Positions 26,320 through 34,454 are shown, counted from the first letter of the stretch. The stretch is DNA of 56,198 nucleotides from Deltaproteobacteria bacterium (GCA_019307945.1 JAFDIS010000014.1:1-56198); one strand, 5' to 3'. Numbers and translations are program-made. Notes: generated from the letters alone by a model not told the origin.

Positions 26320-27960
26320 TTATCGACCGTAGCAATTCTTCCCGGAAAATCTTTCCCGGTACGCGCCCAGGATGGAGGTAACAGTCCTTTCAGGTATCAT
26401 AGTCTCCTTGAGCCTGGCCTGCATCTGTTCATTATCCAATTCCACATCCAATCTTCTGTTAGGAATATCTATCGCTATAATATCACCGTCTCTCACTGCC
26501 CCGATAGCTCCGCCATTATAGGCCTCCATCTCCACATGACCGATGCACGGCCCTGTGGTTGCCCCCGAAAACCTTCCGTCGGTCAAGAGAGCGACCCTTT
26601 TGTACCCCGCACCTTTTATGGCATCGGTAGGTGTCAACATTTCAGGCATCCCGGGCGCACCAGCCGGTCCCTGGAATGGTAGCACTACCACATCTCCCTC
26701 TTTGATGGTCCCTTCGCCTATGGCCTCGAGTAAATCCTTCTCAGAATAAAAGACCCTTGCCGGGCCCCTGTGGACCATCATTTCCTCTTGAACGGCTGTC
26801 TGTTTTATAATGGCGCTATTCGCAATATTGCCTCTCAGCACTGCGATACCGCCCTCCTCGTGATAAGGACGATCCAGCGGCCTGATCACAAGTTCATCCT
26901 TCACTCTACCCTTGGCGGCTATCTGGGTGATAGATGCACCAGTGATGGTAGGGGATTCCTCCAGGAAATCCATCAGTCGATTCAACACGGCGGGAATACC
27001 GCCCGCCGCATCAAGATCCGCCATCTCGTATTCACCTGACGGGATAATGGAGCAGAGATTAGGTGTCTCCCGCGATATTCTGTCAAATTCGCCAACCTCG
27101 ATAAGAATGCCCCCTTCTTTTGCGATAGCCGGAATGTGCAAAACCGCATTTGTGGAACCACCCATGGCCATATCGACCCTGATGGCATTGGCAAATGCGT
27201 TTTCCGTCATTATATCCCTGGGCCTGATTTCCTTCCTTACCAGATCCACGATCCTCTTCCCCGACTGGTAGGCCTGATCTTTCTTGAGAGGATCCAAGGC
27301 CAGAGTCGTGGAACACCCCGGCAGAGACATGCCCAACACCTCACTGACCACCGCCATGGTGTTCGCGGTATACAGGCCTACACAGGACCCGGCTCCGCAA
27401 GTCATGCAAGGCAGAAGACCTTCGGCTTCCTCCGGGCTCATTTTCCCGGCTTTTACCTGGCCCACTATGCCGAAGCCTTCCACCGGATGGTGTTTCTTAC
27501 CATTGATGATGTTTGCCTTCATGGGACCGCCGGTGAGAATAACGGCAGGCAGGTTGAGGCGTCCGGCAGCCATCAGCATGCCGGGTGTGATCTTATCACA
27601 CGCCGTCACCCCGACCCATCCGTCCAGGGAGTGGGACAGTACCATTATCTCAATGTTATCGGCAATGTGCTCCCTGCTAGGGAGGCTGAGTCGCATCTCC
27701 ACGAACATGGCGATCCCGTCACAAATGCCGGGCACCCCCCATTCAAAGGGTACGCCTCCTGCTTCCCTGATGCCCCTTTTCACCTCCGCTGTTAGCTCAT
27801 TGAGGTGGATGTGACCGGGAATGAGCTCCGTGAAGCTGTTGGCAACACCGATGAATGGTTTTCCCGACTCAAGATCTTGCCTTTTCACTCCTGCGGACAT
27901 CAACAGGGCCCTGTGGGGCAGGGTCTCAACGCTTCTTTTCAAAATCTCTGATCGCATCAT
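26320..27960 (-). CDS. ilvD: Dihydroxy-acid dehydratase (IlvD/Edd family)
   Basis: 546 residues. Motifs are GVPGICDGIAMF, VTACDKITPGMLMAAGRLNL (iron-sulfur Cys and carbamylated Lys region), PCMTCGAGSCVGLYTANTMA, SLPGCSTTLALDP, AMGGSTNAVLH and TDGRFSGATTGPCIGHVEME. It dehydrates 2,3-dihydroxy acids using an Fe-S cluster. Classical IlvD serves valine/isoleucine synthesis. The neighbours here (XRE-cupin regulator, TRAP solute-binding remnant) suggest instead a catabolic relative acting on an imported sugar or hydroxy acid. The unusual SLDGWVGVTACDK stretch supports caution. The ATG abuts the stop of the regulator directly. Confidence 0.85.
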   Translation of the reverse strand: MMRSEILKRSVETLPHRALLMSAGVKRQDLESGKPFIGVANSFTELIPGHIHLNELTAEVKRGIREAGGVPFEWGVPGICDGIAMFVEMRLSLPSREHIADNIEIMVLSHSLDGWVGVTACDKITPGMLMAAGRLNLPAVILTGGPMKANIINGKKHHPVEGFGIVGQVKAGKMSPEEAEGLLPCMTCGAGSCVGLYTANTMAVVSEVLGMSLPGCSTTLALDPLKKDQAYQSGKRIVDLVRKEIRPRDIMTENAFANAIRVDMAMGGSTNAVLHIPAIAKEGGILIEVGEFDRISRETPNLCSIIPSGEYEMADLDAAGGIPAVLNRLMDFLEESPTITGASITQIAAKGRVKDELVIRPLDRPYHEEGGIAVLRGNIANSAIIKQTAVQEEMMVHRGPARVFYSEKDLLEAIGEGTIKEGDVVVLPFQGPAGAPGMPEMLTPTDAIKGAGYKRVALLTDGRFSGATTGPCIGHVEMEAYNGGAIGAVRDGDIIAIDIPNRRLDVELDNEQMQARLKETMIPERTVTSILGAYRERFSGKNCYGR

Positions 27961-28530
27961 TCACATCGCCTCCTTGTCCACCACTATGACCAAACACTCA
28001 CACTCCTGCCGACCCGTATTTTGTCCCCTATGGGATACGGACGGGTCGAAATGAATGGCATCACCGGGGTTCAACCTCACTTTTTCCTTGCCGTAAACAA
28101 ACTCCATTTTCCCTTTCAGGACAAACAGGAACTCCTCTCCCGTATGATCGAAAAGTATGCTGGGTTCTTTGGTTATCACGGGATATCGTACAATAAAAGG
28201 TTCTATGAGATGACGCGACTTGAGGTGCGTCAGGGAAAAGTATGTAAATCCTATTCTCGTTCCCATTCTCACGACCTGTCTCCGGTCCCTTTTTCCGGTA
28301 ACAGAGTAGCGTTCCTCCTCACCCTCCTCACCATCAAAGAACACACTGATGGGAACGCCCAGGCCTTTGGAAATCTTGGAAAGGGTTGCGATAGGCGGTG
28401 AGACCTGATTGTTTTCTATCCTGGACAACAGCCCCTTGGAAAGCCCGATCTCCTGGCCCAGCTGTGCAAGGGTAAGGCCTTTATTTTTCCTTAATTTCCG
28501 GATTTTATCCGCAATCCTTTTTTCAAGCAT
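27961..28530 (-). CDS. XRE-cupin transcriptional regulator
   Basis: 189 residues. The N-terminal helix-turn-helix reads IADKIRKLRKNKGLTLAQLG, then QEIGLSKGLLSRIENNQVSP and PIATLSKISKGLGV. The C-terminal cupin has LFDHTGEEFLFVLKGKMEFV and LNPGDAIHFDPSVSHRGQN. The layout is that of PuuR/SutR-like regulators, which respond to small acids or amines. Its stop adjoins the ilvD start, so both belong to one operon, and it probably senses the dehydratase substrate. The regulator starts only 27 bp after the broken dctP, hinting that the deletion fell just upstream of it. Confidence 0.88.
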   Translation of the reverse strand: MLEKRIADKIRKLRKNKGLTLAQLGQEIGLSKGLLSRIENNQVSPPIATLSKISKGLGVPISVFFDGEEGEEERYSVTGKRDRRQVVRMGTRIGFTYFSLTHLKSRHLIEPFIVRYPVITKEPSILFDHTGEEFLFVLKGKMEFVYGKEKVRLNPGDAIHFDPSVSHRGQNTGRQECECLVIVVDKEAM

Positions 28531-28557
28531 TGACCTTATTCCCGGTTTGTTCAGGGA

Positions 28558-29105
28558 TTATTCCCAGATGCCCACGGTCCGGAATTTCCGCCCCTTGAAA
28601 TCGGAAAGGCTGTTTATGGGCTTGCGTGACCAGCAGAAATTTTCCGAGCCGAGCATACCATAAGGAGGTAGTACCACCACACCATGGCCGCGGTACATCT
28701 CATTCCAGAGTTCGAGACCGCCGCCGGTGTATATCCAGGCCAACATCTCCTGCATTTGCAGCCCATTGGGAAAGGAATTTCCGAATAGCACGGATGCCGG
28801 AAACTTGCCTATCCACCACCCAGCCCAGGTACATCCGATATCCAACGTGCCCGTACTCACCGCGTCAAATATTTCCTTAGATGGGACAATGGCGCCGCCG
28901 GGGTGCATTTTCACCACAAGCTGTCCGTCGGTCAGTTCCTTGACAAGGCTGGCGAAATGTTCAGCGGGCGCGTAGAGCTGGGGTAGGCCGGACGGATAGC
29001 TGGATTGGGCCCTCCATACGATCCTTTTGGACGCTGCAAACAGGGAGGCGGCCCCCAAACCCCCACGCCAATCAAAAAGGCGGCATAGGACTGCCGCCTT
29101 TTCAT
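28558..29105 (-). pseudogene. Broken TRAP solute-binding protein gene (frameshift plus C-terminal truncation)
   Basis: A DctP-type reading begins at the ATG at 29105 (MKRRQSYAAFLIGVGVWG, a signal peptide) and then breaks in a run of five G (plus-strand C at 29052-29056). One more G would join it to AASLFAASKRIVWRAQSS and onward. The second frame continues with FASLVKELTDGQLVVKMHPG, PSKEIFDAVSTGTLDIGCTW and SLSDFKGRKFRTVGIWE, then stops at 28558. Only ~180 of ~340 residues remain. The ligand-binding C-terminal lobe and any dctQM genes are absent. Confidence 0.8.
29074..29101. other. Perfect 9-bp hairpin at the 5' end of the broken dctP
   Basis: On the minus strand AAGGCGGCA pairs with TGCCGCCTT across a 6-base loop and is followed by TTTGAT. 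On the plus strand the same stem is followed by TTTTC. It has the shape of a bidirectional intrinsic terminator. It overlaps the first codons of the dctP remnant, so it could equally be chance codon pairing that blocks translation. Confidence 0.4.
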
Positions 29106-29218
29106 CCCGGCCCTATTCAAGCCTTCGCTGGACGGTGGGAACCCGGATCCGTGAAGATACCTCATCCTCTCCATGCCTTCCGGACACGGAGACACACGGC
29201 CGATCCTCCTGCCACTTC

Positions 29219-29569
29219 TTAGGGTTTCGTATACAGACCTTTTGCAGGGCTTATCACTTTGCCCTGTTTCTTCAGATTGTACACGATGCTTCTCACCTTG
29301 GCATCCTTGAAACCCGTCTTCTGCTTTAGGATGGCAACGTTTACCCCTTTTCTGCTTCTCCTGATGATGGCCAGCACCTTGTCCGTGTCCGTGACCCTCC
29401 GGGACTTCTTGGCGGCTTTGCCTTTTGAAGTTGCCTTCTTGAGTGCCGCCTTTTTCGGAGCGGATGCCTTTTCGAGCCCTTCCAGCCTGCTCATCATTCT
29501 TTCCGCCTTCTGCTGCATTGTTTTCAGGCTTTTCAAGACGGCCAGCAAATCCCTTTTTAATTGTTTCAT
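29219..29569 (-). CDS. Small basic winged-helix protein with coiled-coil N-terminus
   Basis: 116 residues with an AGGAGG site 8 bases upstream. Residues ~1-35 form an amphipathic helix (LLAVLKSLKTMQQKAERMMS). Residues ~36-60 are a Lys/Ala-rich linker (KKAALKKATSKGKAAKKSRR) reminiscent of histone-like tails. Residues ~61-116 (DKVLAIIRRSRKGVNVAILK, DAKVRSIVYNLKKQGKV, then ISPAKGLYTK) fit a winged helix. It is probably a DNA-binding, nucleoid- or repressor-type protein; the family is not one I can name. A promoter with an overlapping palindrome lies about 205 bases upstream. Confidence 0.75.
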   Translation of the reverse strand: MKQLKRDLLAVLKSLKTMQQKAERMMSRLEGLEKASAPKKAALKKATSKGKAAKKSRRVTDTDKVLAIIRRSRKGVNVAILKQKTGFKDAKVRSIVYNLKKQGKVISPAKGLYTKP

Positions 29570-29773
29570 GTGTACTTACCTCCTGTTTGTGAATGATTTA
29601 TCTTTGCGGTCTCGGATTCGTCCTCCGCCCTCCCCGCCGCCTCTTATGCCGGTGCGCCATCAGGGCGGAAGCGCCGGCCGCGGAAAACGCCTGTCTTGCG
29701 AACCGAATTCTTCAACCCGTTACCCTTTTGCCCTCTTCCTTGATGGCGATAAAGCGTAAAAAGCCCTTTAGAC

Positions 29774-29802
29774 TTATTAGTAAAATATGTTGAATATTTC
29801 AA
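29774..29802 (-). promoter_or_regulatory. Candidate promoter upstream of the winged-helix gene
   Basis: On the minus strand TTGAAA (29802-29797), 17-base spacer, TAATAA (29779-29774), in an A+T-rich patch. The predicted leader is about 200 bases. The -35 box is covered by the palindrome at 29789-29803. Confidence 0.4.
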
Positions 29803-29803
29803 C
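29789..29803. promoter_or_regulatory. Operator-like palindrome GTTGAA-TAT-TTCAAC
   Basis: A perfect 6-bp inverted repeat with a 3-base centre that overlaps the -35 box of the candidate promoter. Its position and symmetry suit a dimeric repressor; the adjacent winged-helix protein is the obvious candidate, by inference only. Confidence 0.4.
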
Positions 29804-29841
29804 TCAAAAAATCGCGCTACAAAAAGTTTTCCGGTTCTTGT

Positions 29842-29870
29842 TGATGAAGGGATTTATCGAACCTTCATCA
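29842..29870. repeat. 9-bp inverted repeat in the 29570-30026 intergenic region
   Basis: TGATGAAGG (29842-29850) and CCTTCATCA (29862-29870) flank an 11-base A/T-rich centre. The rest of this 457-bp gap holds the promoter and palindrome listed and nothing else I can support. Confidence 0.45.
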
Positions 29871-30026
29871 TGAAAAGAACCCAGGCGATGTACCACCCAC
29901 GCCGGGGGGTAAAATCCCCTCTTCCTGAGGGAGTCACGGCCCGTGCCGCTTTCCGGGGATCACCGGACCGAATCGCGGCTCGGCCTGCTCCTGAAAAGAT
30001 GCCGCATGCTTGTCGGATGAAACACG

Positions 30027-30740
30027 TCAGGGAAGGCCAGGGTCCAGGTAAGGGTCGAAAAGGAAACGCAACTCCTCCAGCGAATCCTCGATGGCATAGG
30101 GCAGGCTCTTTGCGAAGAGGTCCAGTAGGATAAGGGCATTGACGGCGGAATCCTCTTTCATGGCCGCCCTGAAACGTTCGGTCATGGCGAGGTTCATGGC
30201 GTGAATGTTTTCATACATTTTCTTGAGGCCGGCCAAGGCCCCGTCCGGCTTCCCCATCTTGGCGCCGACAAAATACTGGGCCAGCAGATACATGGATGAT
30301 GCCCGATAAATCGTTTCCTCCTCGCTCGCCAACGGGAGGTGAAACCGGGCCATGGGCTTGAAATAGCGCGTATGGGGACAACCGCTCGTGGGAATGATGA
30401 GGCCCATCAGGGAGCTCATCGCCCTCTGTGCCGTGGTACTCTTGCTCACGGTGCGCTCGGGGGTCGTGACCTCGACATAGACCTCATCGTAGGACATCAA
30501 TCCCCGGCATAGGCCGATGAGGTCCACCAGGTGATGTGCTGCCGGGCAAAGCGGAGAATGGGAAACCTCCAGTGGGCAGATGGGGCACTGGTGGTAGTCC
30601 AGCCGCACCCAGTCGGGAGGATCCGCCGCAGGCGTGTTTATCAGGTCGAGGGAGCGAGCGTCCAGGTCCACGGGATAGATGGTCTCTCTGCCGTCCGGGA
30701 ACCTGAATCGGTATTGAAAGCGAAGCACGTCCATGGGCAC
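30027..30740 (-). CDS. Conserved cysteine-containing protein, unknown function
   Basis: 237 residues from a GTG at 30740 with GGAGG 11 bases upstream; the ATG two codons later (30734) is an equally valid start. The opening FQYRFRFPDGRETIYPVDLD looks like a strand-rich domain. HQCPICPLEVSHSPLCPAA gives three nearby cysteines, and IIPTSGCPHTRYFKPMARFH a fourth region. EEETIYRASSMYLLAQYF leads into an all-helical C-terminal half. I have the impression of a family shared among Desulfobacterota but cannot name it. The Cys/His set suggests a bound metal. It is soluble, with no signal peptide. Confidence 0.72.
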   Translation of the reverse strand: MPMDVLRFQYRFRFPDGRETIYPVDLDARSLDLINTPAADPPDWVRLDYHQCPICPLEVSHSPLCPAAHHLVDLIGLCRGLMSYDEVYVEVTTPERTVSKSTTAQRAMSSLMGLIIPTSGCPHTRYFKPMARFHLPLASEEETIYRASSMYLLAQYFVGAKMGKPDGALAGLKKMYENIHAMNLAMTERFRAAMKEDSAVNALILLDLFAKSLPYAIEDSLEELRFLFDPYLDPGLP

Positions 30741-30846
30741 TTCGCCCGGCGCCTCCTACTCGATTCCCTCCTGGGAGGGGCGTCGAGTCCGGGGGTTGAC
30801 GGCGGCCTTGCCCGCGCTGGAGCAGGCAAGACCATCGGTTTTCAAC

Positions 30847-31407
30847 CTACTTCTTTTTGAGTTTTCCCATAAGCCCCCCGAGCCAGTCCATCAACCCGTC
30901 CAGCATGGACGGTCCTTCCACCTTGAGGGTGCACTGGGCCTTCTTGTCGGAAATCATGCTGGTCGCAAGAGCCGTGTAGGTACCCTCGGGAATGGGAGGC
31001 TTGTCCACGAAGATATAGGATTCCAGTTTTTCATTGGTTTTTACCCTGGCCCTGAGGATGTCCGTGATCTTCGCGAGCTTTTCCATCCTGGCCTGGAAGG
31101 TGCCGTCTTTGCCCACTTCCCCCAACGCCACGGGCAGATCTTTCTTTTTGCCGTCCACGGGTACGTCCAGGAGTTTGATGAACACGCTGTCTCCGGGCTC
31201 AAAGCCCGCCCCGGTGAATACGACGTTAGTCTTGAGGAGTTTCACCACCCCGAGCCGAATGGTATCGGGATTGACAACCATCTGGGGCCCTGTAATGCTC
31301 TTATCGATGACCTTGGGGGGCGTGCCGCAGGCCGTCAAGGCCATCACAACCGCCAAACCCGCAAACATGAGGCAACCTTTCATCAGTCGTCCTTTCCTCC
31401 TCGCCAT
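30847..31407 (-). CDS. Putative outer-envelope lipoprotein
   Basis: 186 residues from the ATG at 31407, which has AAAAGGAGG upstream; a start at 31383 is also possible. The signal peptide ends in a lipobox (VVMALTACGTPP). The mature domain is strand-rich and Ig-like: VVFTGAGFEPGDSVFIKLLD is the pattern of a fold that presents a secreted beta-sandwich, followed by PPIPEGTYTALATS. The C-terminus is short, hydrophobic and lysine-rich (DWLGGLMGKLKKK). Its function is unknown. It follows the M23 peptidase gene on the same strand with a separate candidate promoter. Confidence 0.75.
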   Translation of the reverse strand: MARRKGRLMKGCLMFAGLAVVMALTACGTPPKVIDKSITGPQMVVNPDTIRLGVVKLLKTNVVFTGAGFEPGDSVFIKLLDVPVDGKKKDLPVALGEVGKDGTFQARMEKLAKITDILRARVKTNEKLESYIFVDKPPIPEGTYTALATSMISDKKAQCTLKVEGPSMLDGLMDWLGGLMGKLKKK

Positions 31408-31486
31408 TTCATCCTCCTTTTCGAAAAAAACCGGTGCAACAGCTTTTGATATCGTCGTAATCATTACTTTTTGGGTGAATGGAAAA

Positions 31487-31515
31487 GGCGTATTATGTCC
31501 ATGTCCTTTTGTCAA
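31487..31515 (-). promoter_or_regulatory. Candidate promoter of the lipoprotein gene
   Basis: On the minus strand TTGACA (31515-31510), 17 bases, then TACGCC (31492-31487). The -35 is perfect but the -10 is weak. A short GGGA/TCCC stem followed by six T just upstream (31514-31527) may end the M23 peptidase transcript. Confidence 0.35.
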
Positions 31516-31537
31516 GAAAAAAGGGAGCTTCCCGTGA

Positions 31538-32530
31538 CTACCGAATCCTGGTCTGCGAGTGGGTTGAATCGGCGAGGAAGAACCGCCCGTTCATGCGGTC
31601 CATGAGATAGGGCGTAGGATCTGCGTAACGGCCGCGCTTGACCACGGCGTAATGCACATGATACCCGGTGCTTCTTCCCGAATTGCCCATGAGCCCGATT
31701 ACCTGCCCCCGCTCCACACGCTGCCCCCGCTTTACCTCGGCCTTGAGCAGATGGCCGTAAAGCGTGGTGAATATGGAATTGTGCCTGATCTTGACCACGA
31801 GACCCAAAGGACCCATCTTACCCACATAAGACACCTTGCCGTCGGCTGTGGCCATGATGGGGGTGCCCTTCCAGGCGGCCAGGTCCACGCCTAGATGAAA
31901 CTGGCGCTTCCCGGTGAATGGACTCACCCTCGGGCCGTAGGAGGAAGAAATCCAGGATTTTTTCGGATCCACAAGCGAAATCGAAGGGGTGCGGTCCAAC
32001 TCCTTTTGTCGACGCTTGAGGGTCTCGATGATGGCGTCGAAATCCCGGGCGAGTGTCTCCAGGTCCGCAGCCTGAAGCGCTTCAGGGGGCGCTGGGTCCA
32101 TGGGGTTGCCTTCCACGGATAGACGGCACGGGGAAGGGTTCCACGCATGGGCCGGGTCCTTAAGGCTGACCGCCTCTCCCCCCTGTCCCAGGGAACCTTT
32201 GAGGGATCCCTTGCTATCCAATCCCAGGAACCCCTTGATGAACCGGGACTGTTCCCGAAGCCTGGAGAGTTCTTCCGTCATGCGGTGGATCTTGACATCC
32301 CGTTCTTCGCTTACCAGTCGGAGGACCCGGGCCTCATTTTCCAGTGCGGCGCATCTGTCCAGGACCTCTTTCTGCCGGAGGAAGGCCCGAGTTGTCACCC
32401 CGCACCAGACGAGGCCCAACACCGTGACCAGGATGAGGGTCCTCCGTCCCCAGGCTGAAAGATTGAGGCGAACGATCCTGCCCGGCGTGCCCTCCGGAAG
32501 GATCATGATAATGGTGCCCAGCCTTTTCAC
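31538..32530 (-). CDS. M23-family metallopeptidase, membrane-anchored
   Basis: 330 residues from the GTG at 32530 with AAGGAG upstream. One membrane helix (TLILVTVLGLVWCGVTT, about residues 31-48) is followed by a coiled coil (QKEVLDRCAALENEARVLRL, RMTEELSRLREQSRFIKGFL). The C-terminal LytM domain has SSYGPRVSPFTGKRQFHLGV ending in D (zinc H-x3-D), YGHLLKAEVKRGQRV and TGYHVHYAVV (H-x-H). Both zinc motifs are intact, so it may cut peptidoglycan cross-links; proteins with this layout act in cell division or envelope growth. Confidence 0.9.
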   Translation of the reverse strand: MKRLGTIIMILPEGTPGRIVRLNLSAWGRRTLILVTVLGLVWCGVTTRAFLRQKEVLDRCAALENEARVLRLVSEERDVKIHRMTEELSRLREQSRFIKGFLGLDSKGSLKGSLGQGGEAVSLKDPAHAWNPSPCRLSVEGNPMDPAPPEALQAADLETLARDFDAIIETLKRRQKELDRTPSISLVDPKKSWISSSYGPRVSPFTGKRQFHLGVDLAAWKGTPIMATADGKVSYVGKMGPLGLVVKIRHNSIFTTLYGHLLKAEVKRGQRVERGQVIGLMGNSGRSTGYHVHYAVVKRGRYADPTPYLMDRMNGRFFLADSTHSQTRIR

Positions 32531-32670
32531 GGACCGCTCCTTTCAGACGCCGCTCTCTTTGAGCCCGGGCGCGGGCGCCTTCCGGGGAGTGTGAATCGAT
32601 ACTGAAAGCGCCGCCCGACCCTCGCCAGGTGTATGATGAAGTAGACGCCCTGAAACCAAAGTGCACTCAC
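32527..32670 (-). CDS. Possible 47-residue ORF coupled to the M23 gene
   Basis: A GTG start with GGGAGGG 6 bases upstream and a stop that overlaps the M23 GTG by 3 bases (GTGA), a layout typical of translational coupling. It begins SALWFQGVYFIIHLARVGRR and continues FQYRFTLPG, which resembles FQYRFRFPDG at the start of the 30027-30740 protein; the rest is Arg/Pro-rich and of low complexity. It may be a degenerate fragment of a paralogue. The 374 bp beyond it (32671-33044) show no gene or clear element. Confidence 0.3.
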   Translation of the reverse strand: MSALWFQGVYFIIHLARVGRRFQYRFTLPGRRPRPGSKRAASERSGP

Positions 32671-33044
32671 GAAACACCCTCCCGTTGGCGCAGGAAGACC
32701 GTCAACCTGCCGGCAGGACAAATAAAATGTAACGCATACGCCCCGTCCGGGCTCCCATGCCACCAAATAAAACAGCAAGTTTCATACCACCGATGCTCTC
32801 GCAGGAGTAGGTGTCCCGCTCTGCCGGGGCTGAAAGGCGTGGTCCTTCATGGTCTTTGGGGATGCGATCTGAGGCACCGGGACATCACACGGTCCGGGCA
32901 TCTTTCGAGGTCGTTGAAAATTTTCATCCCGCCATCGTGGAACGGATGGGCGTTTTCAAAAGGTCTCCAATGTCATGCCCACCTGGGGCAGGAGGCTGCG
33001 GGAAACGCCCACCGAAACATATCCCCCCCCGGGAGTCCCGGTGT

Positions 33045-33485
33045 TCAGGAGAGAATTTCCAGGTAGCGGGTGAACAGTTCGGCACGAAGCGCCTCAATGT
33101 CCCGGATTGCCTGCTGGAGGTCTCCCGGCAGGGCCGCCTTTTCGCTGCGCAACGCCGCCTCCAACACCGCACAAACGTACCGATGGCAGGCATAGGGCCT
33201 TGCCTGCGGCCTCAGTGTACAACCCCGGGCCCCCAGGTACGGGCAACCCGGGGTCCTTCTCCGGTCCTTGCGGGGCGGCTCGCCCTGCCCGGAAAATTCC
33301 AGGTAGAGGACATCCTTTTCGTCGTAGAGATACTGAACCCTGCCGCAACAGGGATCCTCGCATCGGGGGCAGGTCTTTTGCACGGCCGATCTCTGGGCAG
33401 CGATGCACCACGACAGGAGTGACTCGATTCGATTCGACAGGTCCCCAAGGGTCGGCGAAAAGGTTGAAAACCGGTGTTTTCTCAT
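33045..33485 (-). CDS. YkgJ-like cysteine-cluster protein
   Basis: 146 residues. It has CPRCEDPCCGRVQYLY, then GCPYLGARGCTLRPQARPYA with CHRYVC behind it. Nine or more cysteines in the order C-x2-C-x3-CC ... GC-x6-GC ... C-x4-C fit the zinc/iron-chelating YkgJ-type arrangement (PF03692-like), although the spacing is shifted. The final 35 residues are a helix. Its function is unknown. Its ATG overlaps the stop of the beta-propeller gene by 4 bases, so they are co-expressed. Confidence 0.65.
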   Translation of the reverse strand: MRKHRFSTFSPTLGDLSNRIESLLSWCIAAQRSAVQKTCPRCEDPCCGRVQYLYDEKDVLYLEFSGQGEPPRKDRRRTPGCPYLGARGCTLRPQARPYACHRYVCAVLEAALRSEKAALPGDLQQAIRDIEALRAELFTRYLEILS

Positions 33486-34408
33486 CGCGCCAGGCCGATG
33501 ATGTAAAGATCTCCCGTGACCAGATCAGGTACCACGACCGTCAGGCCCCTCTCCCGCGGGACAAGGCAGAAATCAGCCGGTCCCCGCAAGCCCGACGCCA
33601 GGGCCCTGTGACCGGAATGCTCGTCCCAGAGAAGGAGAGAGCCTGATTTCCAGTCCGTAAGAATAAGAAGGCCGGTGGAGAGCCTCGCGATACCATCCAG
33701 CCTTCCTAGGCCCTCGGCCAATACCCGAACCGAGCCCCGCCCGTCCACTTCGTAAATCCCGCGGTCTCTGCCGCCCATGTCGTAGCCTGCCACCAGGAGG
33801 GTTCCCCCCGGCGTGGGGCAAAGCCCGTTGGGCCCAAAGGACAAGCCCGAGGCAAAGACCGATACTTCAGGATGCCCGGCGATACTCAGGAAGTCGGCCG
33901 GGGATACCCGATAGATCTTCCCGGTGGCCGTGTCCGAAACGAAGAGGGATCCGTCCATCAGCGCCACGTCGTTTGCAAAGCGGGCCCCCGGAAGGAGCAC
34001 CTTTCTGCCCTTTCGATTCGTAAGATCAAAGACCCAGGCCGTATCGATATCCGCCACCCAGGCCCTGCGGCCCTCCACCCAAATACCCTTGGGCTTGTGA
34101 AGTATGTCGCCCGGGCCCGGAAGGAACCGCTCCTCCAACAACCTCCCTGTGAGGGAAACACGGCTTATCTTGCCTTTGCCGTCCTTCAATGTGGGCCGAA
34201 GTACGGATCCGAATCGACTCACAAGCAGTGTCCGGTCCCCAGGATCATATGCCACCGATTCCGGGTGCCCGAGCCCCGAAACCCGCACCTTGCTCGCCAC
34301 CGAAAATGGGCGCTCCGGGGCCGCCGACACGGACAAGTCTGAGATGCTCACCAATAGAACGGCTCCAAGAATCAGCGCCCCCCATCTCCTGGATGTCCTG
34401 GCCACCAT
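33482..34408 (-). CDS. Secreted SMP-30/NHL-type beta-propeller protein
   Basis: 308 residues from the ATG at 34408, chosen for AAGGAG 7 bases upstream. A Sec signal peptide (ALILGAVLLVSISDLSVSAA) is followed by repeated blades: LGHPESVAYDPGDRTLLVSR, ILHKPKGIWVEGRRAWVADI, FANDVALMDGSLFVSDTATG, SFGPNGLCPTPGGTLLVAG and LGRLDGIARLSTGLLILTDW. The N-D-V-A and N-G-L positions match metal ligands of the SMP-30/gluconolactonase fold. It is probably periplasmic. Catalysis (lactone hydrolysis) is possible but not shown. Confidence 0.82.
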   Translation of the reverse strand: MVARTSRRWGALILGAVLLVSISDLSVSAAPERPFSVASKVRVSGLGHPESVAYDPGDRTLLVSRFGSVLRPTLKDGKGKISRVSLTGRLLEERFLPGPGDILHKPKGIWVEGRRAWVADIDTAWVFDLTNRKGRKVLLPGARFANDVALMDGSLFVSDTATGKIYRVSPADFLSIAGHPEVSVFASGLSFGPNGLCPTPGGTLLVAGYDMGGRDRGIYEVDGRGSVRVLAEGLGRLDGIARLSTGLLILTDWKSGSLLLWDEHSGHRALASGLRGPADFCLVPRERGLTVVVPDLVTGDLYIIGLAR

Positions 34409-34454
34409 GGTGTGCTCCTTTCCCACCGGTCGGCCCCCCGGACCGGTCCGATGC

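Noticed and set aside
32671-33044. Riboswitch upstream of the M23 peptidase region
   Set aside because: C+G-rich hairpins are present but no known aptamer core could be matched.
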